NCBI GenBank assembly: GCA_904066235.2 | Contig: CAJFCV020000006.1 | Span: 9,362,001-9,426,000, forward strand | Length of the DNA stretch: 64,000 nt | Reading direction: 5' to 3' | From: Bursaphelenchus xylophilus | Lineage: Eukaryota > Nematoda > Chromadorea > Rhabditida > Aphelenchoididae | Shown: piece by piece, positions 36,128-46,347 of the stretch | Layout of the letters: each line of letters opens with the position of its first letter | How positions within the stretch are numbered: position 1 is the first letter of the stretch | Notes under the pieces: model-generated | What the model was told of the DNA's origin: nothing | The model's input: the letters and a program-made list of their open reading frames with translations, nothing else | The model's database searches: none | Program-made: the position numbers and the translations under genes

Positions 36128-36632
36128 ATTTAAAGCTCTAATTTTTTGACTTTCAAAATAAAATATATAAATGTATCACGGTCGTTTAAGATTGAAAAAC
36201 CGAATCTGTCGAGAACGAAAGACTCAATCTGTTGAGGTGCTTCTGTAACCAAGTTTACAGTAAGATACTCCATATTAGTTGCTTACAAGGATTCTCATTT
36301 TTTTTCCGGGCCTAAAGAGATCATGAGCTTATTGTGACAGCTTTTGATGTATATATGTGGAACATATTTACCCCCTACTAATCCTTACGGAAAGTTTCTT
36401 ACAATGAGTGTCACGAATTTCAGTTCGGCGACTTTCCGGAAGGGCTAGTACATCGTAACATATACAAAAAATAACTGTTAGAATTGAACGAGACCTTCTA
36501 GTCCATGCACAAAAAAAAATCGTTGATCCAACCAGAAAAATGTGAATTTAAAATATCAATTTTATTGTCATGTTTCAACAATAAGAATTACAGTATGTAT
36601 ATAACCAAAACAACATTTACACAGCATCATCT
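36128..36632. other. 3' region of synthetase E and of the peptide gene
   Basis: An AATAAA signal for E occurs at 36158. The rest holds the convergent 3' flank of the minus-strand peptide gene, with TTTATT (AATAAA reversed) near 36560. No gene seen. Confidence 0.6.
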
Positions 36633-36857
36633 TTAATTACTGACGCTTTCCGGCGAAAATCCAGCAGCTCTCTTTCCGTAGTATCCATAGCCAGCATATC
36701 CTCCATAGCCAGGGTACCCGTAGCCGTATCCGCCATATCCGGGATACCCATAGCCACCATAGCCGTAGCCTCCGTAGTATTGGGCACTGCTTTGCTCCAC
36801 AATCACCACCAAAAGAAGGGCGAAAAGACAGAAAGCCAGGGATTTGGAGAACGCCAT
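36633..36857 (-). CDS. Secreted Tyr/Gly-rich peptide precursor, 74 aa
   Basis: Single exon. The signal peptide [20 protein letters not shown] is followed by cleavage near SSAQ, then [20 protein letters not shown] repeats ending YGYYGKR and a non-repetitive tail [11 protein letters not shown]. It is almost identical to the plus-strand gene at 39194, differing by one YGGYA-type repeat unit and a Ser/Gly change in the tail. GKR predicts dibasic cleavage and amidation. A TATA box lies 54 bp upstream. Likely a secreted epidermal or gut peptide of the YG-rich class; the antimicrobial role is inference. Confidence 0.88.
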   Translation of the reverse strand: MAFSKSLAFCLFALLLVVIVEQSSAQYYGGYGYGGYGYPGYGGYGYGYPGYGGYAGYGYYGKRAAGFSPESVSN

Positions 36858-36910
36858 TTCAATTATTGAATGAACAGTAAAGCTGATGTCATTTGTAGTA
36901 AGTTCTCGCG

Positions 36911-36918
36911 TTTATATA
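36911..36918 (-). promoter_or_regulatory. TATA box of the peptide gene at 36857
   Basis: TATATAAA on the minus strand, 54 bp before the ATG, matching the spacing at the two related genes. Confidence 0.7.
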
Positions 36919-39138
36919 CGATTCCAATGTTTGCGTGCGTCGGGGTTAATCAGGTCTAAATTATTTGTTTTGCTGTTTCAAAACATACTCGGTACACAAA
37001 AACTTATTCAACTTGATGGTTTTAGTGGGAGTATAACTGCTTTATGTTCTGTTTCTTCTATATCTTGCAGAAAACAGGAATATTGCACGTGAGATTGGGC
37101 GGTTTCAAAAGAAATTCAACAAAAGGAGGAATGGAAAATATTTCTGGACTCTTGTACCGTAATTTATTTTAAGATATACAAATGCGCAAGGACGCAATGA
37201 TCAAAAGGGTAAGGACTTGAAAGCTAACAAGAAAACTGCGTCAGAATCCTCGTCGATCCCAGACACCTTCTTCGTCTCTCTTGAGGCCGGAAAAGAGCCT
37301 ATTTTCAAGCACCGGCAATTGCTTGACTAACTGATGCTTGCAAATCTAAAATTGAAAAAGAAAGCAGACAGAGAGCGGTGATCGCACTTGGAATTTCTTT
37401 TTTCAAACATTGACTTTGGCTTGTAGAAAAACTTGTCCTCAAAAGAGATTGTTTGGCCCACATTATACCTGAAACACGCAAACTCAAGATATTTAATCCA
37501 GATTAAATACGAAATACGTCGGTCACTAACATCATTCATTTTTTCAAATATTATAGATGCGACTAATTGTAAAGGCATGTTTTTGGAACCAAATTCTGAA
37601 AAACGCATATCCTGATGTTACATTTTGCGAAGCACACAACTGTGATTTGCATAGAGACCAATTCTACAGTAAAAGTGTCAAAAACAAAACCGAATTTGTC
37701 CAGGACGCTGAAAAATTTCCTTATTTGCTCATTGATGTGTTGTTGTGCATTACGTTCTCAACGTTCTCTGTTCGATTGATGACTATTTTGCGCCGAGCTG
37801 AGCCTTGTCTGGATTCAAGCATCAAAGTACGTCAACATAAATGATGACTATGAAAAAACACTGCTTCCGCATCAAAGAACGCTGTGATTTGGAGCCAACA
37901 TCGCTTGAGATTACAATGCGGATCTTCATTAAATTTTTTATACTTTGTGGTATTCAATATTACTGAAGGATAAATTTCAGTTATATGATGACAACGGATT
38001 CTTTAACAGAGAACAAGTTGGGATTTTTTCTTCTGACAATCACTGGTTTTTCAATAAAACAACGGAGGTCTAATACTATTGTTAACGATGTGCCCAAAGA
38101 TTTTCTTAATGGTTTGTATAAAGGCTCTACCAAGGCTTGTTGTATGTAACTTCTAATGAATTTCAGCCCGCTTGTTGCAGTTGCGGGAGCAGTAAAGTTA
38201 TTCAGAGACCTTTGCGCGGGAGAAGAAAAAAAGACGGAATCTCAACCAAGCCTGGGACCATGTTTAGAGATAATTTTGTGGTTATCGATAGGCGGTAATT
38301 TCTTTGTCAAAATATTGCTTTCGTATGATCGTTATCGTCACATTTTTTGCTCAATCCTTGACAACATGGTTGTTTGTAAGCTCTCCTACACAAGTGCAAA
38401 TTACAATGCGGTTTACACCTCGAGCATTTACAACTGTTCGACGAACTTCCTATGATACCACTTCCACCCTCATAGCTCCCAAACTACAACTGCAAAAACA
38501 CCAATCTATCAACAAATTCAGCGACCGATACGAAAATTTCTCTTTGATTTTGCACGTAAATTTCTCTAGTTTGATCAAGTATTTGGCGTTTTTACATCAA
38601 CTTCTTCCGCGAGCTCTCTGCAGACTTGTACGTGATTTTTTGCAAGTGCTACGTGTAGTAGATGACATTCGGTGTACGTGACTTTTCGTGCGAGCTTACG
38701 GGGCTTTAATGATGACTTGAAATGAGCTTTTAATATCGATTACGTTGTAGGTTTACAGAGGTCTTTGAATATGTAATGGAATTTTGGGATTAGAAGATGT
38801 AAAACCTAGAAATTTTTTAAGAAAAAAGTCATATATATCTACTTATTGCCTAAAGCAATACCACTTCAGACCACTTATCACCTCTTCCTCTCCAATTATT
38901 CAGGCGTCAAAGGTTATTTCGGGTTCACGGATTGTTTGACGAGCGCGCGCGGAACAATTTTTTGTTTGTTTTGCAAAAAGAAACAGGAAAACTTCTTGGC
39001 CAAGTATAAGGCAAACAACTGAAACAATAACTTGACTATTCAAATACAAATCTTCAACTTTGCTAACCGGAATAAACGGGGAAATGCGAGCAATATTTGC
39101 CAAAGCCTACTCTACTGATTGGGCAAATATTGTAAGAG

Positions 39139-39145
39139 TATAAAT
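39139..39145 (+). promoter_or_regulatory. TATA box of the peptide gene at 39194
   Basis: TATAAAT, 49 bp before the ATG; same spacing as the other two members. Confidence 0.7.
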
Positions 39146-39193
39146 GCGAGAAAAGCATTGTAAAAATCTCATCACTTGTGTTCAACCATTGCA

Positions 39194-39409
39194 ATGGCGT
39201 TCTCCAAATCCCTGGCCTTCTGTCTTTTCGCCCTTCTCTTGGTGGTGATTGTGGAACAAAGCAGTGCCCAATACTACGGAGGCTACGGTTATGGTGGCTA
39301 TGGGTACCCCGGATATGGCGGATACGGCTACGGATACCCTGGATACGCTGGCTACGGATACTACGGAAAGAGAGCTGCTGGATTCGGGCCGGAAAGTGTG
39401 AGCAATTGA
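39194..39409 (+). CDS. Secreted Tyr/Gly-rich peptide precursor, 71 aa
   Basis: Single exon. The signal peptide is identical to that of the 36857 gene ([20 protein letters not shown]). The mature part carries [19 protein letters not shown] repeats, then [10 protein letters not shown] and the tail [11 protein letters not shown]. The pair is an inverted duplication about 2.3 kb apart. An AATAAA signal is at 39477. Function as for the other members: probable secreted amidated YG-rich peptide. Confidence 0.88.
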   Translation: MAFSKSLAFCLFALLLVVIVEQSSAQYYGGYGYGGYGYPGYGGYGYGYPGYAGYGYYGKRAAGFGPESVSN

Positions 39410-40273
39410 AGATGACACGGTGTAAATTTTGTTTTGGTTATATACATACTGCAATTCCAATTTTTTAAAGATGACAATAAAATGATACTTTAAATTCATT
39501 CTACAGTTGCATTCAAAGGCATTTGGTTTCCGTTCACTTGAAATTTTTTTCCTATAAAGTTCAGAAGATACATTAGTATGTTATGTGCGGAACAGGGAAT
39601 GGCACCATCAGCAAGAACTGTCACAACAGAGACTGTTCCACGCCGCATAACAAATGTTATTTTTTGACTACTCTGCGTAAAATTTTTTGATGAAAAACAA
39701 AGTTTACCGGACAGAAATATGAAAGTTCTTGGCAAAGAACCCGTTTCATGTGTGACTGATTCTTTTGTTGCTCAAAAAAAATATCATTAGATATCAATGG
39801 AAATCATCTCCTTCCTGTTTAGACGACAATGACAAAAATTTTTATGAAATCTGAATGTATAAATTTTTTTACTATTTGAACCTTAGCATAGGTCTATCCA
39901 AAATGTTATATCATCAATATCTGGATTCATTTTTTCATACTTTGTGATCCTTTCTTTATGTTCTTCTGAACTATTACCCTCTATTTTTAATTTTCAGTTT
40001 AATTGTCTGATCATTAATCGGATGCCCTAAAATCTATTTTCATTTTGTTCGACACTTTCTATTTGCACTAAAAATAACTGTTTCTTCTTGTTTATTACAC
40101 TTCTTCCATCTATTTTTGTTGATATTTACACTCTGTTTCATGGTGTTTTCAGCGGAAATCAAGCGAAAAAGTAATGATCTAAATTTAGCAATCGAAAACG
40201 TCTCCCTTCCCGTTGATGGATCTTTAAAGAGCAGTTTAATTTTTTACGTTTCTGGCGACAAAAATAAAACCAG

Positions 40274-40375
40274 ATGATGAAGAAGTTGTCCCTTATTGCA
40301 AAGAACCACGGAAAGAAAAAAGTGGGAATCGCAGCGATCAAAGTGATCATGGGGAATGTTCTCGGGGGAAAATAA
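40274..40375 (+). CDS. Possible micro-ORF, 33 aa, strongly basic
   Basis: ATGATGAAG follows an acceptor-like AAACCAG. The frame has blocks KKLSLIAKNHGKKKVG and AAIKVIMGNVLGGK and is basic and amphipathic. No signal peptide is present and the length is within chance expectation. I do not recognise it; it may be nothing. Confidence 0.15.
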   Translation: MMKKLSLIAKNHGKKKVGIAAIKVIMGNVLGGK

Positions 40376-40945
40376 TGAAAACAAATTTTCGAAAACACTC
40401 TAGAAATCAGTGGTGTTGTTGATGATATTGGTGGGTAATTGAGAGGAAATTTGGAAAGGAAAACCCCGTGAAACGATGGTGATAATGGTGGAAAAAGGCA
40501 AAGATATATTTGCTAAAAAACCTAAAAATTCATAAGGGATTTATCAGATTATTCATGGAAAATAAAATACTTCATTCATTATGCATAGACTCTAATAAAA
40601 CAAGATCAAAGAAGCCTGTAATGAAGTGTGATCGTGCTCTTTACATAGGCGAAGGAGAGCCGTAGGCCGAAAAGAGTATCAACCGGGTATATCTCCCGTA
40701 ATATACTTTGTAGAACCTTGCCCCATTGATGGTATAAGGCTCTATTCATTTGGGTTTAGATGCGGTAGCTTTATCCTTTTACAACAGGATGCTTTGTCAT
40801 GTGAAACTCGGGAGAAATATCATGCTTTCTTTTTTTTCGCTCTCTTCATTTCAGAGGATCCTGTCGAAGAATATCGCGGAACATATCGGAAGTCCAGACA
40901 AAGTGTAAGCTAGACTTTCAAGGGACTTAAAATATGGATTTCTAT

Positions 40946-41200
40946 CAGTCTGTCGGAAAAATAATGGGCACAATTTCGCATCCCCAATCAGATCGTCTTC
41001 GAGAAAATTAATTGTGTCGCGGAAAAAGAGAATTGCTTTTCACTTCAGCGGCACGTTTCTGGAAGTCGCCAGACTGAAATCGGCGTGACGCACTGTGAGA
41101 AAAAAAGTTTAGCTTGCACCGTGCAATTTATCATTTTTTTGCACCGTGCAATAGGTTTTTTGGGCTGTCGCTGATTTTTTGCACAGTGCAAACGCCAAAA
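40946..41200. repeat. CAGTCTGTCGG-family end joined to GCACNGTGC motifs
   Basis: 40946 starts CAGTCTGTCGGAAAAATAAT with interior AATTGTGTCGCGG as in 32452-32604. From 41115, GCTTGCACCGTGCA, TTTGCACCGTGCA and TTGCACAGTGCA follow, as in 31860-31960. No right terminal copy of the first motif is found, so the element is truncated or composite. Confidence 0.55.
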
Positions 41201-42982
41201 ATTAATCTGTGTATAGATAAGTGCCAATTTTATTGAAACTCTAACAGTGTTGTTGAGCACTTTTCCTACTAGAGCAAGTTTTGACAATTTCCCTGATTTT
41301 AGGAGAAGTCAAACCAAAAAAATTTCGTCATCGTATGTTGTTTGTTTATTTCTTTTATTTGCAATTTATTTTTCTTGATTCATAGGACCTATTTGTTTTA
41401 AATTTTTTGATCGTATGATGGAAGGGTACATAGAAAACTTTAATTTGCCTGTCTTTGGATTTAATAGGCTTCTGGTACCCGGTACACTTGCCTTTGTAGA
41501 ACTGTTTCTACGTTACGTTTAACTGTCGTCAAATAAGTTACAATTATTATCATCAAATATTTCAAACAACAATCATCCGACATCAGTATCTGTCGAACGT
41601 ACGAAGTCGTTGAAATGGAAGAAAAATTCGCGAAAATTTCCAGTCCTTGCTCTAACGACGTCATTGGTTGGGGCAGCGGGAAAAAAACTTCTTCTTCGCA
41701 TTACACTTGAAGTCATAAGTGTGTTTATCTCTGAATTCTTCTTTGTAAGGGCACTTTAACGAGTTGTAACAAGAGTGTAAAGTAAAATCAGTTCAGAGAG
41801 CATGGTCTGTTGACGGGGTTGGTTCGCGAAAATAAATAGGTCATCATGACATGAGTTGGGGATGGGAATTTACATTGTCAGGAAGCGACGGCTTTGCGGA
41901 AAACAAAAATTTTGTTTTGCAAGAATCTTTTGCAGAGTAATTTGCAGAGTAATTTTTTTATAACAAGAATTGTTTTCAGAGTATAAAAAAGTGGGAAGAT
42001 TCTAGAAGGTGCTGTTGTGAGTAGCCTTTGAAAATCGGACTTAAGATTACAGACGTATTCAAAATAGGCCAGGTATAAATCTCAGGAAATATTATATTAG
42101 TACGTATTTTGTATACGGATCCGAGATATTGAACGAGGAAGAAAGGGTGCTACAGTGCTATCATTTTATTAGTTTAGGAATCTATTTTTTTTCCTACAAG
42201 TTTTTTCCCAACTACAAGACTTCCACATCAAATCGTCAAGTATTTCGACGTTTTCTATCTTAAAAAAATTGGTTGTTTCTACAAAACGCAGACGAAAAAT
42301 CTCGAAGAAGCCATAAGAAGGCTTAACATTAATTTGTGCCTACTTTCATCAGATTATGAGAAATTTTTACAGTATTTCTATTGTAAAAACCATCAATATC
42401 CCATCCCTTTCTCAAGGTTAACTTCCGTTAACTTTTTCTGACTACCCAGAAAATGTTTTGTATTTTGAATGCACTACGGTTATCTCAATCATTATCATCA
42501 ATCTCTTTTATGACATTTTACGGTTCTCACATTCGTAATATAAACTACTTTTTACGGAAGTTAAACCCCAAAACTGAGACCATCCAGAAAACATTTGTCG
42601 TTTTCAAGCAACATCATAAACTTCCCAAGCTTAAACCGACAAAATGTTATAAAAATTTCAAGTTTTCAAATGTATAGTGAACTTTTCTTTTATTTTTTAC
42701 GTTGCACAAGGACAATCACATTGTTGATCGCTTTAACAATTTTCAATTCCTTTGCAGAAAATTCTCTCCGTAGCTGGAAAATCATCGGCTTGCCCTGGGG
42801 AGAATTTTACAACGGAAGGGCTGTGATTGCATTGTGTTTTAGTCTTTCAATGACAACAAACGTTGCAATTCATCGAGCTTTTAAAATGAAAACAAGATTG
42901 GGGTGGTGTGTTAATCATCAAGAAAGGGCTTTGTTTTTGTTCAAGATTCTTGACTAGTCAATTTTATCTGGAACATGGCTTA

Positions 42983-43288
42983 CAGGGTCTTGCAAGAAAC
43001 GTGAAGGAAAGTCGGAGGCTATGAATTTCGGCGGAGGCGGCGCAGAAAGTTCATTTTTGGAATACGAAATTTCTCGGTCATTTTCAACCGAAAAACACTG
43101 GTTTTCGGGGTAGGGATACCCCTACTTTAGAAGGTCGTAGCGACCTCAGATGGCACTTTAAAATCTTGTTATTTCATAAACAAAAAATAATGTCGCTTAA
43201 AAATACATATTCCAAAAACGAATTCTCTGCGCCGCCTCCGCCGACAGTTATTGCCTCCGACTTTCCTTCATGTTTCAGAAAGACCCTT
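42983..43288. mobile_element. Palindromic CAGGGTCTT element, full copy
   Basis: The left arm CAGGGTCTTGCAAGAAACGT, followed by GAAGGAAAGTCGGAGGC, matches in reverse the right arm AGACCCTT at 43288. Mirror blocks GGCGGAGGCGGCGCAGA/TCTGCGCCGCCTCCGCC lie inside, around a core GAAGGTCGTAGCGACCTC. TA lies immediately outside both ends. A half-copy is at 13573-13800. Confidence 0.8.
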
Positions 43289-43612
43289 TAAATAGTCATG
43301 GGCCATGCTGAGGTGGTTGAAATTACATCTGCAGTCAAGATATTAAATTTTGTTAAGGATCGCTAAATATATATATATATATATGTTGTTTTCAATGTCT
43401 ACAGAAGTTACAACTAATATTATCCAGACGTCTATAACGTCCACAACTCCTTGTTTGTCACAACATAAATATTAAAAACAGTTTGTAACACTTAATTGTT
43501 TGATTTCCCAAACCATTCAGCGATCTATCAAGAAACTCAAGGTCTAAAGACCTCTTTAATTGTAAAACGAACCACTCCCAAAATTCGCTAGCAAGCTGCT
43601 ACTGCAATTCCA

Positions 43613-43899
43613 ATGCAGACTCTTTGCTCCCGAAGATGCCATCATTCCGCTAAAGGTGCAAACAAATCAATTACTACCATTATCATCGCTTTCGAACCCA
43701 TTTTGCAGAATCCCCCGAAGCAAGTGAAGATAATCGTTCTGATTGGTTAAAGAGGGGATCAGCGATAAAGCTCCGACCGAAATGTCAACACAAACTAGAT
43801 GGCTCTTTCATCATCGACGTTCCGCTACAAGGACTGATCGATCGAAGTTCGGAAAGAGAGTTCGAAATTCTTTTGGTTCGCAATTTGATGATAATGTAA
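43613..43899 (+). CDS. Possible new two-exon small gene, 77 aa
   Basis: Exon 1 is 43613-43655 and exon 2 is 43709-43899, joined in phase 1 across a 53-nt intron with GT donor and TTTTGCAG acceptor. Exon 2 alone has 63 codons without a stop in AT-rich DNA. The protein starts MQTLCSRRCHHSAKESPEAS, has a charged middle (SDWLKRGSAIKLRPKCQHK) and a hydrophobic/acidic end (FIIDVPLQGLIDRSSE...LLVRNLMIM). An in-frame TAG precedes the ATG. No signal peptide. I recognise no family; codon use in exon 2 looks like that of real exons nearby. It could also be a remnant of a larger gene. Confidence 0.45.
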
Positions 43900-45482
43900 A
43901 ATACGGATGTTGACTTTTTTGCCAGAGAGACTGAATGTCAAGATGTGAAAACAGCATTAAAAATACCCCGAAGCAAATTGGCAACAAGGCGAAAGGCGAG
44001 GGAGGGATATTTGAAGTCAGATTTTTGGCGGGTGTAAGACCAAATTCCTAAAACCTCAAGCATTGGCGTTATTGCTTAAAAGAATGCTTTTGTGGAAAAT
44101 ATTTTTTAATCATCGTCAGAGCACAGTTCCTATTCAACATTGTTCTTTGTTTACTGTCGTCCTCATTGCCCCTTAGGGTCTACTCGACAACACCGGACCT
44201 GAAAGGAAAAAAACTGAGTAGCGAGCGATCGCTGTTGTTGATTTGTTCAGCATTTTCATCGATGGCATCAACAACTGTCTTTTCAGAGTCTTTCATGACT
44301 CAAAAATTTCGGATATATTCCCAACTGAACACCTTTTGCTGAACAAAACAAAATCTAAAATTTAAAACTAAAAAATAAAAATTTAAAAAAATTTTCTTCA
44401 AATTGCCAAGAAAACGACTTAAAATCGGTAATTCTTTGGCAGTCCTCTTCATCCTAAACTTCATGGCCCACAGGCTAATGGCATTTGCGCGAAATCAACG
44501 TCACACTTCCTCTGCTCCTTCCTCAGCTAGCTCACAGAGCTTTTACGATTTATCATCCAACAGACTAGCCATTAGATCCACTTCTCTTTTGTTCATTAGT
44601 GCAAGAGATCATCCATTCACACTCCACTCAAAAAATCGAACTCGATCGAAACGCCGATGACAGATGAATCATGGCCGCAGATAACACTCCGAAAACCACA
44701 TGACGCGGACTGTGAAAGCCCATCCATCAACGCGTCAGCGGTCGTTGGTAAACACTTTCTGGCGACTCGGAAGACATGTGCGGCGAAGCTCCCCCACTCG
44801 CCTCCGCTCTGTTTTTCACATCGCGCACTCGACTTTACACCCAACCACAAACTATCGGCTTCGTTGTTTTCCAGAAAGTTGGTGAAAACCGCCGAGGGCG
44901 GGGCCAAGTGCGGGAAATCGCAGGCGAAGGGAATTTGAATGGGCGGACGTGACTTTTCGAGAATCTACACCGTACGAACCGGACGTACTTTATAAGCGAC
45001 GACCTCGCTCCGAGTGTCATCAGTGTTTCATTGTGCCGTTGGGAAAGCCCAAGGGCAAGAAGAGGGCAATGGAACAGAGGATGGGCTATTAGGTTAGGTC
45101 TGAAGGCAAGTATAAGGTTGTAGATGATGGAAGATGTATAGAGTGGACTTCTGTGCCGCTGGCAATGTTCCCTCAGCCTCAATTAATCAAGCTTTTGGCG
45201 GCTTCTCGAAAATTTCGAACGAAGACGACGTAGAACTTCCCCAACTGATCTCTGAATAACATTTAGGTCATATTTTTTCAACCCCGTTGAAATTTGTTGT
45301 CTTTCAATGAGAGATCATACGAGATGTGATCATTGAATTCGCGTGATTGATGTTTTATCGTGCTCATTTAACCAGTTGTAACATTTCGCCTTTCAGAAGC
45401 CTATAAAACCCCAAGCTACATTCAAAGCTCACTTCAACTCCCTTACAAACCTTTGCTTACATCTACTCAACCACCTAAAATC
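43900..45482. other. Region upstream of the short-peptide cluster
   Basis: 44640-44950 is GC-richer and open in several frames on both strands, which more likely reflects base composition than overlapping genes. A TTTATAAG box at 44990 precedes sequence with no convincing ORF; it may start a non-coding transcript. The promoter of the first short-peptide gene is at the right end. Confidence 0.4.
45402..45408 (+). promoter_or_regulatory. TATA box of the first short-peptide gene
   Basis: TATAAAA, about 75 bp upstream of the ATG at 45483. It is preceded by TTTCAG, which may be chance. Confidence 0.6.
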
Positions 45483-45680
45483 ATGTCCGTTCAACAGATC
45501 CAACGAGTTCTTTTCGCCTTGATCTTCTTCATCATGGCGCTCAGTCAAGTGTCGGCGCAACTGGGAGCCGACGGCTCCGCCAGTGGCACTGTCCTCCTCC
45601 CTCACGGCGGTGAACTCCCGCCAATGACGGTCTTCAACAACCCTGGACCCGTCTACTCGCCTTATGGCTTCTTCGGATGA
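45483..45680 (+). CDS. Short secreted peptide 1, LPHGGELPPM family, 65 aa
   Basis: Single exon. The signal peptide spans residues 1 to about 25 (MSVQQIQRVLFALIFFIMAL, cleavage after VSA or SAQ). The mature part is about 40 residues: LGADGSASGTVLLPHGGELP, then PMTVFNNPGPVYSPYGFFG. No cysteine and no dibasic site occur, so it is not disulfide-stabilised and shows no obvious processing. Two more copies follow at 46156 and 47758. The core GTVLLPHGGELPPM is identical in all three and the linker before the YGFFG end varies, so the core is under selection. AATAAA is at 45782. I do not recognise the family. An upstream in-frame ATG (45453) is less likely because the relatives lack it. Confidence 0.85.
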   Translation: MSVQQIQRVLFALIFFIMALSQVSAQLGADGSASGTVLLPHGGELPPMTVFNNPGPVYSPYGFFG

Positions 45681-46155
45681 AGCATTTGGCATAATAATCT
45701 TGTTGATACGAAGATCGAATCTCAATTGCCTTTTATTGTAATACCATTGTTACTCATTGATATTGTACATAATAATGAAAATAAAGAATCTCAAATGTAT
45801 CTACAGTCGGAGTTTTGAGAGGGGTTACATGTTCTGCAACATGGAATGTACCTGATTAGATATATATTATATAATACTTACCTAGGGACTTCATTTATAA
45901 AATGTTCATACCATACAGAGAAATTTTCCAATTCGACTCGATTGTGAGACTCCACAACAAAATTTTCGATTGTTTTAGCCATGTTCTTGTCTTTGAATGA
46001 CCAATATTTACGTATTTATCGTAGATCCTATATAATCATAAGCTTGCTCATCAAGCACTGAACTAATATTGTGATTTCAGAACTCTCCACAGCCACTTTT
46101 TCTTCCGAGAACAGTTTATCGACTCCCCTAGCCACAGATACTCACCTATTAAAAA
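45681..46155. other. Spacer between short-peptide genes 1 and 2
   Basis: The 3' end of gene 1 and the promoter of gene 2. CCTATATAATC near 46027 could be a TATA box. GATTTCAG at 46072-46079, 77 bp before the ATG, could be a trans-splice acceptor or the end of a 5' UTR intron. Confidence 0.4.
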
Positions 46156-46347
46156 ATGAAGAGCCAGCATCTTTTTCTTCTCCCTCTTATCTTGCTCTTC
46201 TTCCTCTACGCCCAAGTCTCCGCCCAACTCGGTGCTGATGGCACGGCGAGTGGCACTGTTCTGTTACCTCATGGCGGAGAGCTCCCACCAATGTGGGCAT
46301 TCAACGGCGCACCGTCGGCGTATTCGCCATACGGATTCTTCGGCTAG
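46156..46347 (+). CDS. Short secreted peptide 2, LPHGGELPPM family, 63 aa
   Basis: Single exon. The signal peptide (MKSQHLFLLPLILLFFLYA, then QVSAQ) differs wholly from those of copies 1 and 3. The mature part LGADGTASGTVLLPHGGELP is the same apart from Ser/Thr, followed by PMWAFNGAPSAYSPYGFFG. Conservation confined to the secreted part shows that this part is what matters. AATAAA is near 46457. Confidence 0.85.
   Translation: MKSQHLFLLPLILLFFLYAQVSAQLGADGTASGTVLLPHGGELPPMWAFNGAPSAYSPYGFFG

Larger units (their letters stand above)
36858..39193. other. Spacer between head-to-head peptide genes
   Basis: 2.3 kb shared upstream interval between two near-identical, divergently transcribed peptide genes. 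Apart from TATA boxes at each end, I find no clear gene. A plus-strand frame at 37557-37844 preceded by TATTATAG and another at 38156-38455 are AT-biased, with no motif or conservation I can point to. Confidence 0.5.
39410..43612. other. Long AT-rich region with repeats, no firm gene
   Basis: After the 3' end of the peptide gene, 39500-40940 shows no supported gene except a possible micro-ORF at 40274. 40946-41200 contains a CAGTCTGTCGG end followed by GCACCGTGCA motifs. 42983-43288 is the full CAGGGTCTT palindrome. An (AT)n run of about 18 bases is at 43367-43384. The other short frames lack support. Confidence 0.5.

Noticed and set aside
37557..37844. 95-aa frame after a TATTATAG acceptor
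   Set aside because: Composition is AT-driven, there is no recognisable domain, and there is no partner exon in frame that I could support.
43367..43384. (AT)n run as an origin or special element
   Set aside because: A short microsatellite of about 18 bases in AT-rich DNA with nothing around it.
43681..43705. TTCGAACCC as a tRNA T-loop
   Set aside because: No acceptor stem, D-arm or anticodon arm can be folded around it, and it lies in the intron of the candidate small gene.
44617..45182. Overlapping long frames on both strands as genes
   Set aside because: Higher GC lowers stop frequency. No family motif, signal peptide or consistent splice structure.
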